Assembly (NCBI RefSeq): GCF_900100925.1
Contig: NZ_FNKO01000002.1
Coordinates: 62,001 to 126,000, forward strand
Length of the DNA: 64,000 nt
From: Actinopolyspora saharensis
GTDB taxonomy: Bacteria > Actinomycetota > Actinomycetes > Mycobacteriales > Pseudonocardiaceae
Reading direction: 5' to 3'
The position numbers and the translations under genes are program-made. The notes under the pieces were generated by a model. It made no database searches. It saw only the letters and a program-made list of their open reading frames with translations, and had not been told where the DNA came from. This document shows, in pieces, positions 16,503-26,532 of the stretch; the stretch's first letter is position 1; every line of letters begins with the position of its first letter.

Positions 16503-17066
16503 TCACTGCCCCACGACGCGCTCGGCCCAGTACACGGCCGCATCGCCGTACCGCTTGCTCCGCAGCGGCTCCAGTCCCCGCGGCCACTCCGGGGCCGGGG
16601 TGTTCCAGAACCGCTCGACCACGACCAGCGCGTCCGCGCTCAACCACTGGTTGAGCACCAGCGCCGTCCAGCACTCGTCCAGCTCGGCCGGATCCATCGC
16701 GAAGGGCGGGTCGGCGAAAACCAGGTCATAGGGTTCACGTGGCGCACCGGACAGCACCGAGCGCACCTGAGCCTGGCGCACGTCGAGGGACTCGAACCCC
16801 AGCCCCGCGGCGTTGCGCCGCAGCACCGCGGCGGCCTTCCGGTCCGATTCGACGAACGTGGTGTGCGCGGCCCCCCGCGAGAGGGCTTCGAAGCCGAACC
16901 CACCGGACCCGGAGAACAGGTCCAGCACACGCATGCCGGACAGCTCGGTCATCGCCTCGAGCGCGCTGAACAAGGCCTCCCGCACCCGTTCGGTGACCGG
17001 CCTCGTCCCGCGCTGCGGAACCTCGATCCGACGCCCACCGGCACTTCCCGCAACGATTCTGGTCAC
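16503..17066 (-). CDS. rsmD: 16S rRNA (guanine(966)-N2)-methyltransferase
   Basis: A 187-residue SAM-dependent methyltransferase that modifies G966 of 16S rRNA. It begins VTRIVAGSAGGRRIEVPQRGTRPVTERVREALFSAL, the RsmD N-terminal signature, then has the SAM loop VLDLFSGSGGFGFEALSRGA and the catalytic FADPPF motif. The GTG at 17066 is preferred to an upstream ATG (17084) because the family starts here. The rsmD-coaD order is widely conserved; here they are 101 bp apart on the same strand. Confidence 0.94.
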   Translation of the reverse strand: MTRIVAGSAGGRRIEVPQRGTRPVTERVREALFSALEAMTELSGMRVLDLFSGSGGFGFEALSRGAAHTTFVESDRKAAAVLRRNAAGLGFESLDVRQAQVRSVLSGAPREPYDLVFADPPFAMDPAELDECWTALVLNQWLSADALVVVERFWNTPAPEWPRGLEPLRSKRYGDAAVYWAERVVGQ

Positions 17067-17116
17067 CGCTCCATCCTCGCCCATTCGGGCGCACCGCGAA
17101 CGCGGAGGGTGGGAAT

Positions 17117-17222
17117 GGGCCGGTGTACGCGCTTCCGACCGGCCCGCAGCACCCCGGGAGGGGAAGACCGCGCGCGGAAGCCGGGCTGCGGTTCCCGCAC
17201 CGACCGCCCGGCCCCCGCGCGG
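17117..17222. terminator. Stem-loops downstream of pyruvate carboxylase
   Basis: Two hairpins fill the rsmD-pyc spacer. GGGCCGGT (17117-17124) pairs perfectly with ACCGGCCC (17138-17145). A larger structure pairs CCGCGCG (17168-17174) with CGCGCGG (17216-17222), then GCCGGGC (17180-17186) with GCCCGGC (17206-17212), enclosing TGCGG/CCGCA (187-191/195-199). They probably end the pyc transcript and separate it from rsmD. No U-tract. Confidence 0.5.
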
Positions 17223-17243
17223 AGCCGTTCGAGAAGGACCCGT

Positions 17244-20200
17244 TCAGCCGATCTCGATGATCAGGTCACCGCCCTCGACCTGCTGGACCGGGCCGATCGC
17301 CACGCGCTTGACCGTCCCGCTCCGCTGCGCGGTGATCGCGGCCTCCATCTTCATCGCCTCGATCGTGGCGACCGTCTGTCCGCTCTCGACCGATTCGCCC
17401 TCGGAGGCGGACAGCGTGACCACCCCGGAGAAGGGGGCCGCCACGTGATCCGGGTTCGTGCGCTCGGCCTTCTCCGCGACGGGCAGCTCGGAGGCCACCG
17501 ACCTGTCCCGCACCTGGATCGGACGCATCTGACCGTTCAGCACGGCCATGACGGTGCGCACGCCGCGTTCGTCGGCCTCGCTGATGGCCTCCAGCCCGAT
17601 CAGCAACCGAACGCCCTGATCCAGGTCCACCGCGTACTCCTCGCCGGGGCGCAGCCCGTAGAAGAAGTCCTTGCTGCTCAGCAGCGAGGTGTCTCCGTAG
17701 GCGTGGCGGTGCTCGGCGAAGTCCTTGGTCGGTTTGGCGAACAGCAGGCGGTTCAACGTGGCGCGCCGCTCCGTGACCAGCCCCTTGCGGTCCTCCTCGG
17801 AGAGGTCGACCAGCTGCCTTCCCGCGGAACGCCCCTGCAACGCGCGAGCGCGGAACGGTTCCGGCCAGCCTGCAGGCGGATCACCGAGCTCGCCCTGCAG
17901 GAAGCCGATGACCGAGTCCGGGATGTCGAACTTGTGCGGCTCGGCCTCGAACTCGGCCGGGTCCACGCCCGCACCGACCAGGTGCAGCGCGAGGTCACCG
18001 ACCACCTTCGAAGAGGGGGTCACCTTGACCAACCGCCCCAGCATCCGGTCCGCCGCGGCGTACATCGCCTCGATCTCCTCGAACTTCTCGCCGAGTCCGA
18101 GAGCCACGGCCTGGGTGCGCAGGTTGGACAGCTGTCCCCCCGGGATCTCGTGCCGGTAGACCCGCCCGGTGGGAGCCGCGAGCCCCGCCTCGAAGGGCTT
18201 GTAGACTTTGCGGACCGACTCCCAGTAGGGCTCCAGGGCGCAGACGGAGTCCAGGTCGAGCCCGGTCTCCCGCTCGGTGTGATCGGTGGCCGCGACGATC
18301 GAGGAGAGCGCGGGCTGCGAGGTGGTTCCGGCCAGTGAGGCGGAGGCCCCGTCCACGGCGTCCACTCCGGCCCCGATCGCGGCGTGGTAGGTCGCCAGCT
18401 GCCCGCCTGGGGTGTCGTGGGTGTGCAGGTGCACGGGCAGGTCGAACTCGCTCCGCAGGGCGGAGACGAGCCGCTCGGCGGCCGGTGGCCGCAGCAACCC
18501 GGCCATGTCCTTGATGGCCAGCACGTGCGCCCCCGCGTCGACGATCCGTTCCGCCAGGCGCAGGTAGTAGTCCAGCGTGTACACCTGCTCGTTCGGATCG
18601 GACAGATCACCCGTGTAGCAGAGCGCCACTTCGGCCACCGAACGGCCGGTGTTCCGGACGGCCTCGATGGCCGGACGCATCTGCTCGACGTCGTTGAGCG
18701 CGTCGAAGATGCGGAAGATGTCGATACCGATGTCGGTGGCCTCCGCGACGAAGTGCTCGGTCACCTCGGTGGGATAGGGGGTGTAGCCGACGGTGTTGCG
18801 TCCGCGCAGCAGCATCTGCAGGCAGATGTTCGGCACGGCGGCCCGGAGCGCGGCCAGCCGCTCCCACGGGTCCTCGGCCAGGAAGCGCAGCGCCACGTCG
18901 TAGGTCGCCCCGCCCCAGCACTCCAGGGACAGCATCTCCGGAGTGGTGCGGGCCACGTGCGGCGCGACCGCGGTGAGGTCCTTGGTGCGCACCCTGGTGG
19001 CCAGCAGGGACTGGTGCGCGTCCCGGAAGGTGGTCTCGGTCACTCCGACCGCATCGGACTCGCGCAACCAGCTCGCGAACCCTTCCGGACCCAGCCGGTC
19101 CAACCTGTCCTTGGATCCGGCCGGTGGCGGGGTGCTGAGATCGGTGGAGGGCAGCTTCTCCCGCGGCTCGGGCGTCGCGGGGCGCTCCCCGTAGGGGCGG
19201 TTGACGGTCACGTCGGCGAGGTAGCTCAGCAGCCGGGTCCCCCGGTCGGCCGAGTGCCGCGCCGTCAGCAGCTGCGGGCGCTCGTCGATGAAGGAGGTGG
19301 TGATCCTTCCCGCGCCGAAGTCGGGATCGTCGAGCACGGCCTGCAGGAAGGGGATGTTCGTGGCGACCCCTCGAATGCGGAACTCGGCCACGGCACGCCG
19401 TGCCCGCGCCACGGCCGTCCCGAAGTCACGTCCGCGGCAGGTGAGCTTGACCAGCATCGAGTCGAAGTGGGCGCTGACGCTGGTCCCGGCGAAGGAGGTG
19501 CCCCCGTCCAGCCGGACCCCCGCGCCCCCGGGAGAGCGGTAGGCGCTGATCATCCCGGTGTCCGGTCGGAAACCGTTGGCCGGGTCCTCGGTGGTGATGC
19601 GGCACTGCAGAGCGGCACCGCGCAGCCCGATGTTGTCCTGGGACATGCCGAGCTCGCCGAGCGTCTCCCCCGCCGCGATGCGCACCTGGGACTGGACCAG
19701 GTCGGCGTCGGTGACCTCCTCGGTGACCGTGTGCTCCACCTGGATGCGCGGGTTCATCTCGATGAAGACGTGGTTGCCGTTCTCGTCGACGAGGAATTCC
19801 ACCGTCCCCGCGTTGGCGTAGCCGATCTGCTCGGCGAACGCGACGGCGTCGGCGCAGATCCGCTCGCGCAGCTCCGAGTCCAGGCTCGGGGCCGGGGCGA
19901 TCTCGATGACCTTCTGGTGCCTGCGCTGCAGCGAGCAGTCGCGCTCGTAGAGGTGCACGACGTTGCCCGTCGAGTCCGCGAGGATCTGCACCTCGATGTG
20001 GCGCGGATTGACCACGGCCTGTTCCAGGAAGACCGTGGGGTCGCCGAAGGCCGACTCCGCCTCGCGCATCGCCGCCTCGAGGGCCTCGCGCAGCGATTCG
20101 AGCTCGTTGACCCTGCGCATACCGCGGCCGCCTCCCCCGGCCACGGCCTTGACGAACACGGGGAAGGTCATCTCCGCCGCGGTCGCCAACAGCTCGTCGA

Positions 20201-20621
20201 TGTCGCTGGACGGAGCCGAGGACTCCAGCACCGGCACTCCCGCGGAGCGGGCGGCCTGGACGGCGCTGGCCTTGTTCCCGGTGAGCTGGAGGATCTCGTG
20301 CGAGGGGCCGATGAACGTGATGCCCGCCTGCTGGCACGCCTCGGCGAGATCGGGGTTCTCGGAGAGAAAGCCGTACCCGGGGTAGATCGCGTCGGCACCG
20401 GCCGTTCTGGCCGCCCGAATGATTTCCTCGACGGACAGGTAGGCGCGGACCGGGTGCCCCGGTTCGCCGATCTCGTAGGACTCGTCCGCCTTTAGCCGGT
20501 GCAGTGAGTTGCGATCCTCGTGGGGGAACACGGCGACGGTTTTCGCGCCGAGTTCGTATCCGGCGCGGAACGCGCGGATCGCGATCTCGCCGCGGTTGGC
20601 GACGAGGACCTTGCGGAACAT
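17244..20621 (-). CDS. pyc: Pyruvate carboxylase
   Basis: A 1125-residue biotin enzyme that makes oxaloacetate from pyruvate, bicarbonate and ATP. In order: biotin carboxylase domain (about 1-450; start MFRKVLVANRGEIAIRAFRA, ATP-grasp loop KAVAGGGGRGMRRV, EMNPRIQVEHTVTE), carboxyltransferase domain (about 525-800; VTETTFRDAHQSLLATRVRT, LKDMAGLLRP-type segment as AIKDMAGLLRPPA), the PC tetramerisation part, and the biotinyl domain with EAMKMEA, the biotin-accepting lysine being Lys1091. This is the single-chain alpha4 type. The ATG has CAGGAGG 7 nt upstream. A 277-bp upstream region contains a markedly AT-rich stretch. Confidence 0.97.
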   Translation of the reverse strand: MFRKVLVANRGEIAIRAFRAGYELGAKTVAVFPHEDRNSLHRLKADESYEIGEPGHPVRAYLSVEEIIRAARTAGADAIYPGYGFLSENPDLAEACQQAGITFIGPSHEILQLTGNKASAVQAARSAGVPVLESSAPSSDIDELLATAAEMTFPVFVKAVAGGGGRGMRRVNELESLREALEAAMREAESAFGDPTVFLEQAVVNPRHIEVQILADSTGNVVHLYERDCSLQRRHQKVIEIAPAPSLDSELRERICADAVAFAEQIGYANAGTVEFLVDENGNHVFIEMNPRIQVEHTVTEEVTDADLVQSQVRIAAGETLGELGMSQDNIGLRGAALQCRITTEDPANGFRPDTGMISAYRSPGGAGVRLDGGTSFAGTSVSAHFDSMLVKLTCRGRDFGTAVARARRAVAEFRIRGVATNIPFLQAVLDDPDFGAGRITTSFIDERPQLLTARHSADRGTRLLSYLADVTVNRPYGERPATPEPREKLPSTDLSTPPPAGSKDRLDRLGPEGFASWLRESDAVGVTETTFRDAHQSLLATRVRTKDLTAVAPHVARTTPEMLSLECWGGATYDVALRFLAEDPWERLAALRAAVPNICLQMLLRGRNTVGYTPYPTEVTEHFVAEATDIGIDIFRIFDALNDVEQMRPAIEAVRNTGRSVAEVALCYTGDLSDPNEQVYTLDYYLRLAERIVDAGAHVLAIKDMAGLLRPPAAERLVSALRSEFDLPVHLHTHDTPGGQLATYHAAIGAGVDAVDGASASLAGTTSQPALSSIVAATDHTERETGLDLDSVCALEPYWESVRKVYKPFEAGLAAPTGRVYRHEIPGGQLSNLRTQAVALGLGEKFEEIEAMYAAADRMLGRLVKVTPSSKVVGDLALHLVGAGVDPAEFEAEPHKFDIPDSVIGFLQGELGDPPAGWPEPFRARALQGRSAGRQLVDLSEEDRKGLVTERRATLNRLLFAKPTKDFAEHRHAYGDTSLLSSKDFFYGLRPGEEYAVDLDQGVRLLIGLEAISEADERGVRTVMAVLNGQMRPIQVRDRSVASELPVAEKAERTNPDHVAAPFSGVVTLSASEGESVESGQTVATIEAMKMEAAITAQRSGTVKRVAIGPVQQVEGGDLIIEIG

Positions 20622-20775
20622 GCCGGCTACCTCCTGGGGCAGGTGTCGGATCGCCTGTGAACACTACCCCGAAAATTCTCCTCTCCGGGAGCACCTCCCG
20701 CGTGATGGAACTCATGATCACCCAATGAGGCGTGGGTGACCTGGTGGTTCGAAGGTTCGCGACAAGGATCGACCA

Positions 20776-20823
20776 AAAGAAATAATACAAAAATTCACAA
20801 AAGTGGGTTTCAGTCGATTTTTT
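20776..20823 (-). promoter_or_regulatory. AT-rich promoter region of pyc
   Basis: This stretch is mostly A and T, in contrast to its GC-rich surroundings. On the minus strand it contains TATTAT (20782-20787), a good -10-like hexamer, about 160 nt before the pyc start, implying a long untranslated leader. I see no strong -35 at standard spacing and no riboswitch-like structure. Confidence 0.4.
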
Positions 20824-20898
20824 CCGACGATCTGTCGGAGCTCGTTCCGCCCGGCGGAGGGGTGCCGCCGAGCTCACCTCCGGCGCACATGAGCAGTG

Positions 20899-21708
20899 TC
20901 ACACACGGCACAGCACCTCGCCGTGCAGCAGCACGAGCCAACCGTCCGGATTCCGGGACCACTCCCGCCAGGCCTCGGCGATCTCACCCAGTTCCCCCGC
21001 AGTGGCGTGCCCACCGCCGACCGCCTGCTCGGCGATCCGCGAGTCCGTGATGCGCTCGGCCCACATCTCGCCCCACCAGGCGCGCTCCTCGGGAGTCGCG
21101 TGGCACCACACCGAGGCGCTCGGGGTCACCTGCGCGGCTCCGGCCTCGTGCGCCCACGCCAACAGCCGCCGTCCGGCGTCGGGTTCGCCCCCGCTCGCCC
21201 GCGCGACCGCGCGGTAGATCTCCAACCACCGCTCCAGCCGGGGATCCGCGGGCCACCACGTCGCGGCCGCGTAGTCGGTGTCGCGCACGGCGACGATTCC
21301 ACCGGGGCGGGTCACGCGCAGCATCTCGCGCAGCGCGGCCACCGGATCGGGCAGGTGCAGCAGCACCTGGTGGGCGTGCGTGACGTCGAAGGAGTTCGAA
21401 TCCGCCCGCAGTTCGAAGACGTCCCCCCGGGAGAGGACGACGTTGTGCACCCCGGCTTCGGCGGCGGTGGCCCTCGCCCGCCGCAGCGCCGACTCGGCCG
21501 GGTCCACTCCGGTGACCGAACCGGGGCTGACGCGCCGCGCCAGGTCGACGGTGATCGTTCCCGGTCCGCACCCGACGTCGAGCACTTCGAGACCCGGCCG
21601 CAGGTGGGGCGCCAGATAGGCCGCCGAGTTGTCCACCGAACGCCAGTACTGCGAGCGCACCACGCTCTCCGCGTGCCCCTGCGCGTACACCGCCTCGTCT
21701 CGTCCCAT
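20899..21708 (-). CDS. SAM-dependent methyltransferase (class I, UbiE/Methyltransf_11-type)
   Basis: A 269-residue class I methyltransferase. The SAM-binding loop is VLDVGCGPGTITVDLARRV, with GVDPAESALRRAR (acidic end of strand 2), FDVTHAHQVLLHLPDPVAALREMLRVTRPGGIVAVRD (motifs II and III). The rest of the chain is rich in Trp and Arg and resembles small-molecule methyltransferases of actinomycetes; the substrate is not known. The ATG at 21708 is used; a GTG seven codons upstream is an alternative, and neither has a clear ribosome site. It lies 67 bp downstream of recG on the same strand. Confidence 0.83.
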   Translation of the reverse strand: MGRDEAVYAQGHAESVVRSQYWRSVDNSAAYLAPHLRPGLEVLDVGCGPGTITVDLARRVSPGSVTGVDPAESALRRARATAAEAGVHNVVLSRGDVFELRADSNSFDVTHAHQVLLHLPDPVAALREMLRVTRPGGIVAVRDTDYAAATWWPADPRLERWLEIYRAVARASGGEPDAGRRLLAWAHEAGAAQVTPSASVWCHATPEERAWWGEMWAERITDSRIAEQAVGGGHATAGELGEIAEAWREWSRNPDGWLVLLHGEVLCRV

Positions 21709-21775
21709 GCTCGGGAAGCTAGGCGCCACTTCCCAACATGCGCAAAAGTTTTCCCATAATCCGGGAAAGGCTCGA

Positions 21776-23959
21776 TCAGGCCTTCTCCAGGAACTCGGCC
21801 CGTTCCTCGGCCACCAGCTCGGCGACCATCGCGGCCAGACCCGGATGCGAGCTCAGTTCGGGATCCTGCCGGACGAACTCCTCGGCCTCAGCCCTCGCCT
21901 CGGCGATCAGCTCCTCGTCGTGCACCAGGGACAGCACGCGCAGCGTGGACTTCTTCCCGGACTGCGCCGCCCCGAGCACGTCCCCCTCCCTGCGTTGCTG
22001 CAGGTCGAGCCGAGCAAGCTCGAAACCGTCCGTGGTGGAGGCGACCGCTTCGAGCCGGTTCCGCGCCGGTGTCTGCGACACGGCCTCGCTGACCAGCAAA
22101 CACAGCCCCGGGGAGGCACCACGTCCGACCCTGCCCCGCAGCTGGTGCAGCTGACTGGTGCCGAAGCGGTCCGCGTCCATGATCACCATCATCGTGGCGT
22201 TGGGGACGTCCACCCCGACCTCCACGACGGTCGTGGCGACCAGCACGTCGATCTCGCCCGCGGCGAAGCTGCGCATGACCGAGTCCTTGTCCTCGGAGGC
22301 GAGCCTGCCGTGCAGCACGCCGAGACGGAGCCCCTCGAGGGGGCCCGCCCCCAGCTCCTCGGCGAGCTCCAGAACCGTCACCGGGGACCGCTGCTCGGCG
22401 TCCTCCCCGCTCGTGGTCTCCCGAGCGCCCGACCCCGACTCGTCGCCCACTCGCGAGCAGACGACGTAGATCTGGTGCCCCGCCTCGACCTCCTCGCGAA
22501 CGCGCTGCCAGGCCCGTTCCAGCCAGCTCGGCTTCTCCGCGGTGGGCACCACCGTGGTGCCGATCGGGGAGCGCCCGTTGGGCAGCTCGCGCAGCGCGGA
22601 GGTGCGCAGATCCCCGAAAACCGTCATGGCCACCGTGCGCGGTATGGGAGTGGCCGTCATCACCAGCAGATGTGGACAGCTTCGCTCCCCGGCGCGAACG
22701 CGCAGCGCGTCCCGCTGCTCGACGCCGAACCTGTGCTGCTCGTCCACCACCACCATCCCGAGGTCCGCGAACGAGACCCCGTCCTGGATCAGGGCGTGCG
22801 TACCGACGACGATGCCCGCGGAACCGGAGGCCGCGTCCAGCAGGGCCTGTTTGCGCTGCGCCGCGGAAAGCGATCCGGTCAGCAGGGTGACCTTCGTCGC
22901 CCGGTCGGAGGCCCCCAGTTCACCGGCCCCGGAGAACTCCCCCAGCAGTTCCCGCAGCGACCGCGCGTGCTGCGCCGCCAGCACCTCGGTGGGAGCGAGC
23001 ATCGCCGCCTGCCTGCCCGAGTCGATCACCTGCAACATCGCCCGGAGCGCGACCACGGTCTTGCCCGAACCGACCTCGCCCTGCACCAGTCGGTTCATCG
23101 GATGCTCGTGGGCCAGGTCCTCCGCGATCCGCTCCCCCACCTCGAGCTGTCCCGCCGTCAGCGTGAAGGGCAGCTCGGCCTCGAAGGCCGCGGCCAGACC
23201 GTCCTGCCTGGGCGGGCAGGCCGGGGCCGGACGCGCACCGCGCTGCTCCCGCGACTGCGCCAGCGACAACTGCACCCCCAGGGCCTCGTCCCACTTCAGC
23301 CGGTACTTGGCCTGTTCCACCTGGGCGAGGTCCTCCGGCTGGTGGATGCGGCGCAACGCCGCGTCCAGCCCGAGCACGCCGATTCGCTCGCGCAGCGACT
23401 CGGGCAGCGGGTCCACCACCCCGTCCCAGCCGCTCAGAACCTGATCGACGCAACGGGCCAGCGACCACGAGGGCACCCCCTGGGAAGCCGGGTAAACCGG
23501 GATGAGCGCGCTGGCGAACTCGCGCGCGGCGCCCTGTTCGTCGGAATCCTCCTCGGTGAACAGCTGGTACTCGGGGTGCGCCAGTTGCAGCTCGCTGCGG
23601 TAAGCGGTCACCTTGCCCGCGAACATCCCCCTCCGCCCGGGCAGCAGCTCGCGCTCGCGCCAGGCCTGGTTGAAGAACGTGCAGGACATGGAGCGCGTTC
23701 CGTCGGTGATGCGCGCCTGCAGGATCGTGCCCTTCCGCGAACGCATCTTGCGCTTGCTCACGCGCTCCACGCGGGCGAGCACCGTGGCGTGCTCGCCGAT
23801 CTCCAGTCCGCCGATCGGGGTGAGCTCACCGCGCTCGGCGTAGCGCCGCGGGTAGTGCCGCAGCAGGTCGCCTGCTGTGGTCATGCCGAATGCGCCGTTG
23901 AGCGCCTTGGCCGTCTTGGCCCCGAGCACTCGGTCGAGTTCGCTGTCCCAGCCGGTCAT
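21776..23959 (-). CDS. recG: ATP-dependent DNA helicase RecG
   Basis: A 727-residue branch-migration helicase that reverses stalled replication forks. The N-terminal wedge/OB domain (about 1-260) includes [29 protein letters not shown]. Helicase motifs follow: Walker [15 protein letters not shown], Walker B/DExH-like [26 protein letters not shown], and the second RecA domain with [16 protein letters not shown] and [12 protein letters not shown]. The ATG at 23959 gives the family start [20 protein letters not shown] and has GGTGA upstream; the frame stays open a further 73 codons but that part is not RecG-like. The adjacent DAK protein, recG, coaD and rsmD form the usual actinobacterial neighbourhood. 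Confidence 0.96.
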   Translation of the reverse strand: MTGWDSELDRVLGAKTAKALNGAFGMTTAGDLLRHYPRRYAERGELTPIGGLEIGEHATVLARVERVSKRKMRSRKGTILQARITDGTRSMSCTFFNQAWRERELLPGRRGMFAGKVTAYRSELQLAHPEYQLFTEEDSDEQGAAREFASALIPVYPASQGVPSWSLARCVDQVLSGWDGVVDPLPESLRERIGVLGLDAALRRIHQPEDLAQVEQAKYRLKWDEALGVQLSLAQSREQRGARPAPACPPRQDGLAAAFEAELPFTLTAGQLEVGERIAEDLAHEHPMNRLVQGEVGSGKTVVALRAMLQVIDSGRQAAMLAPTEVLAAQHARSLRELLGEFSGAGELGASDRATKVTLLTGSLSAAQRKQALLDAASGSAGIVVGTHALIQDGVSFADLGMVVVDEQHRFGVEQRDALRVRAGERSCPHLLVMTATPIPRTVAMTVFGDLRTSALRELPNGRSPIGTTVVPTAEKPSWLERAWQRVREEVEAGHQIYVVCSRVGDESGSGARETTSGEDAEQRSPVTVLELAEELGAGPLEGLRLGVLHGRLASEDKDSVMRSFAAGEIDVLVATTVVEVGVDVPNATMMVIMDADRFGTSQLHQLRGRVGRGASPGLCLLVSEAVSQTPARNRLEAVASTTDGFELARLDLQQRREGDVLGAAQSGKKSTLRVLSLVHDEELIAEARAEAEEFVRQDPELSSHPGLAAMVAELVAEERAEFLEKA

Positions 23960-24174
23960 CGCTTCACCAGTCGCGCCACGGCGGTGTGGTCGCTGTTCGT
24001 CGACATCGGGCGAGCCCTCCGCACCGCCGTTGTCCACCGCCTCCCGCCCCGGAGGGGGCGTCCCCCACCGGACCGCGGGCACACCGGTGGTCGAAAGGCT
24101 CGGGGTCAAGTTATCCGACCCCTCCGACCGTCCCGTTCCGGGTAGGTGCCGGGCACGTGACTCACACGAACGGG

Positions 24175-25833
24175 TCACTCCACGCCCAGCATCAGCTCGG
24201 TGGCCGAGTCCCCGCAGGAATAGCAGGCCAGCTCCACCTCGGGATGAGTGCGCCGCAGGTGCTCGGCCAGGCTCTCGGACAACGCAACCGGGGCGTGCTT
24301 CGGCACGAGCGCCGTCACCAACTCACCACCGGCCGCGAGCATGCGGTCGACGAGCTCGCGAGCGGCTTTCACGCGGTCACTGCCGATCAGCACCACCTCG
24401 CCGTCGAGCATCCCCAGCACATCACCGCCACGGCAGCGCCCGACCCACGTGAGCGCCTCCTCCGAAGCCACGACCAGCTCACCGCGCCGCGTCGCCGCGG
24501 CCGCCTCCGCGAGGGCGACCGTGTCCTCCGCGGTGCGCCTCGTCGGGTCGTGCACGGCCAAGGCGGCCAGCCCCTGCACGGGAGCGGCGGTCGGGATCAC
24601 CACGGCGTCGATGCCGGCCCGGACGGCGGCGGCAGCGGCGTTGTCGGCCTCCTCCACGAGTCGCTCGTCGTTGGGCAGCAACAGCACCTCCCGGCAACCG
24701 GTCCCCAGGACGGCCTCCAGCATCTCCCGCGCACCGGGAGGTTCCGTCCCGTCGACGGTGAGGACCCCGGCTCCCTCCGCGTGGAACAGCTCCGCGAGTT
24801 CGGTTCCCCCCGCGAGGGCGAGCACCGCCCGACGGGCAGGCACGGAGCTCTCCGCCCCGTGCTGCGGAAGCTCCTCCCGCTCCCGTCGTCCCCCGTCGAG
24901 CTGGTCGGCGAAACGGGTGACCCGGATCCCGTGGACCCGCCCCACCTCGATCCCGGACTCGATCGCGGCGCCGACGTCATCGCAGTGCACGTGCACCACC
25001 CAGGTGGTCTCAGCCGCCTCCCGGTCGTCCTCGCCCGCATCCGCGACCGAGACGCAGTCACCGATGCCGACCAGCCGTTCCCGCAGTTCGCGGGCGCCCG
25101 AGGAGGGCGCTGCCGACAGCAGGTACATGACCTCGTAGGCGTAGCCGGAGTCGTGCCGCGGGAACGGCGCACTCCCGGCTTCCGCCTCCTCCGGGACCTC
25201 GGGGACGAGTCGCCGGCCGTCGCAGACCACGGCGTACAGCGCGTCCAGTATCAACACCACGCCGCGCCCACCCGCATCCACCACACCGGCCGAGGTCAGT
25301 TCGGGGCGCTGCGCCGTGGTCGCGCTCAGGGCCGTCACGGCCGCGAGCGTGGCGGCGTGCACGGCGTCGGCGAGCTCCTCCCGCTCGCGGCAGGCACGGG
25401 CCGCCGCCCGCAGAACCGTGAGCATGGTCCCCTCGGCCGGTTCGGCGACCGCGCCCGCGGCCAGCTCGCACCCGCGTTCCAGCGCGCCCCCGAAGTGCCG
25501 TCCGGTCATGCGCTGCTGCGCGCCCGCGCACCGGGTGCCCGCGTACTGGGCCATGCCGCGCAGCAGTTGGGACAGCAGCAGCCCCGAATTGCCCGCGGCA
25601 CCGTGCAGCGCCCCCTCGGAGAGCGCGTTCAGCACGACGTGCGGTTCCGCCGCGCGCACCCGGTCGGCCGCCTCCAGCGCGGAACGCGTGGTCTGCAGCA
25701 GGTTCGTGCCGGTGTCGTTGTCCGCGACGGGGTACACGTTGATGCGGTCGATCGCCGCGCGGTTCGCTGTCAACGCGAGCACGGACACCTCGCCCCACCT
25801 GCGTACGGCGGATCCGTCCAGCGCATGCAGCAC
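24175..25833 (-). CDS. DAK2 (DhaL) domain protein, FakA-like
   Basis: A 552-residue protein with an N-terminal DhaL kinase domain (about 1-200): [17 protein letters not shown] holds Asp38 and Asp40, which bind Mg-nucleotide in this family, and [19 protein letters not shown] is the second signature. The middle and C-terminal parts (about 280-552) match the FakA/YloV family ([35 protein letters not shown]). FakA phosphorylates fatty acids bound to a FakB partner in Firmicutes; whether actinobacterial members do so is unknown. No DegV/FakB gene is visible here. The GTG at 25833 has GGAGG 4 nt upstream. Position between recG and divergent rpmB matches mycobacteria. Confidence 0.82.
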   Translation of the reverse strand: MLHALDGSAVRRWGEVSVLALTANRAAIDRINVYPVADNDTGTNLLQTTRSALEAADRVRAAEPHVVLNALSEGALHGAAGNSGLLLSQLLRGMAQYAGTRCAGAQQRMTGRHFGGALERGCELAAGAVAEPAEGTMLTVLRAAARACREREELADAVHAATLAAVTALSATTAQRPELTSAGVVDAGGRGVVLILDALYAVVCDGRRLVPEVPEEAEAGSAPFPRHDSGYAYEVMYLLSAAPSSGARELRERLVGIGDCVSVADAGEDDREAAETTWVVHVHCDDVGAAIESGIEVGRVHGIRVTRFADQLDGGRREREELPQHGAESSVPARRAVLALAGGTELAELFHAEGAGVLTVDGTEPPGAREMLEAVLGTGCREVLLLPNDERLVEEADNAAAAAVRAGIDAVVIPTAAPVQGLAALAVHDPTRRTAEDTVALAEAAAATRRGELVVASEEALTWVGRCRGGDVLGMLDGEVVLIGSDRVKAARELVDRMLAAGGELVTALVPKHAPVALSESLAEHLRRTHPEVELACYSCGDSATELMLGVE

Positions 25834-26163
25834 GGTTCCTCCAATGACTCGGCCGCCTCGCCGCGAGTGCCGTCGAGAATAGTCCCCGCCCCCGACAGGT
25901 CCCGCGCGGGAGCGGCACCCGAGGTGAGCGCGGCCTGTCACACTCGGTGGGTTAGACTGAGGCGGTTCCCGGAGGTCGTGTACCGATTCGCCGGGTCGGT
26001 GGGTGCCGCCGGAAGAGCGGTGCACAGGCACGCAGTCACCCCTGGGTGGACGGCTTCACCAACGTGGGGTCGCCGCGTGGCCTCTCAGCGCTGTCACCGC
26101 ACGAGCATGGCCCGCGCCGGGCGGCGCGGGGTGGACATTCGAGCGAAGTTAGGGGTGTCTGAC
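25834..26163. other. Intergenic region between divergent DAK gene and rpmB
   Basis: 330 bp without a convincing gene, although the rpmB frame stays open through it. It should hold the promoters of both flanking genes. A TAGACT hexamer (25953-25958, plus strand) could be a -10 for rpmB, leaving a leader of about 200 nt, but no matching -35 is clear. AGGGG at 26147-26155 serves as the rpmB ribosome site. No other structure noticed. Confidence 0.4.
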
Positions 26164-26355
26164 GTGGCTGCCGTCTGCGACGTCTGCAACAAGGGACCGG
26201 GTTTCGGTATGGCTGTCTCGCACTCGCATCGGCGTACCAAGCGCCGGTGGAATCCGAACATCCAGACCGTGCGCGCCAAGGTCAGCGCGACCCAGCGCAA
26301 GCGGCTGAATGTGTGCACCTCCTGCCTGAAGGCGGGCAAGGTCGCACGTGGCTGA
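26164..26355 (+). CDS. rpmB: 50S ribosomal protein L28
   Basis: A 63-residue ribosomal protein, nearly collinear with mycobacterial RpmB1: [36 protein letters not shown] at the start and [16 protein letters not shown] at the end. The four cysteines in two CxxC pairs make this the zinc-binding form. The GTG start was chosen from family alignment. It is followed by a perfect 18-bp hairpin terminator. Confidence 0.97.
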   Translation: MAAVCDVCNKGPGFGMAVSHSHRRTKRRWNPNIQTVRAKVSATQRKRLNVCTSCLKAGKVARG

Positions 26356-26389
26356 GTCGGCCCTACCAGCCGACGGGTCCCCGTGACCC

Positions 26390-26429
26390 CACGAGCGCTC
26401 GGCCGGGACCACCCGGCCGAGCGCTCGTG
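26390..26429. terminator. Perfect 18-bp hairpin terminator between rpmB and ung
   Basis: CACGAGCGCTCGGCCGGG (26390-26407) pairs without mismatch with 26412-26429 around an ACCA loop. It lies 35 bp after the rpmB stop and faces the end of ung, so it can act on both transcripts. No U-tract on either strand. Confidence 0.8.
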
Positions 26430-26532
26430 TTCGAGGGGAGCGTCCCGCACCACCGGGTGCGCGGAAGAGAAGAACCGGGGCGAGCCGCCGCGTGGAGCTC
26501 GTCCCCGGTGATGTCGTCGGCCGACCGGTCGG

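Noticed and set aside
18384..20495. A 703-codon plus-strand frame opposite pyruvate carboxylase
   Set aside because: Antisense to a complete pyc; no start with ribosome site and no domain.
23986..26163. Long open extension upstream of rpmB on the plus strand
   Set aside because: It overlaps the DAK gene in antisense and would give a ribosomal protein with a 700-residue unrelated N-terminus. The GTG at 26164 gives the exact L28 start.
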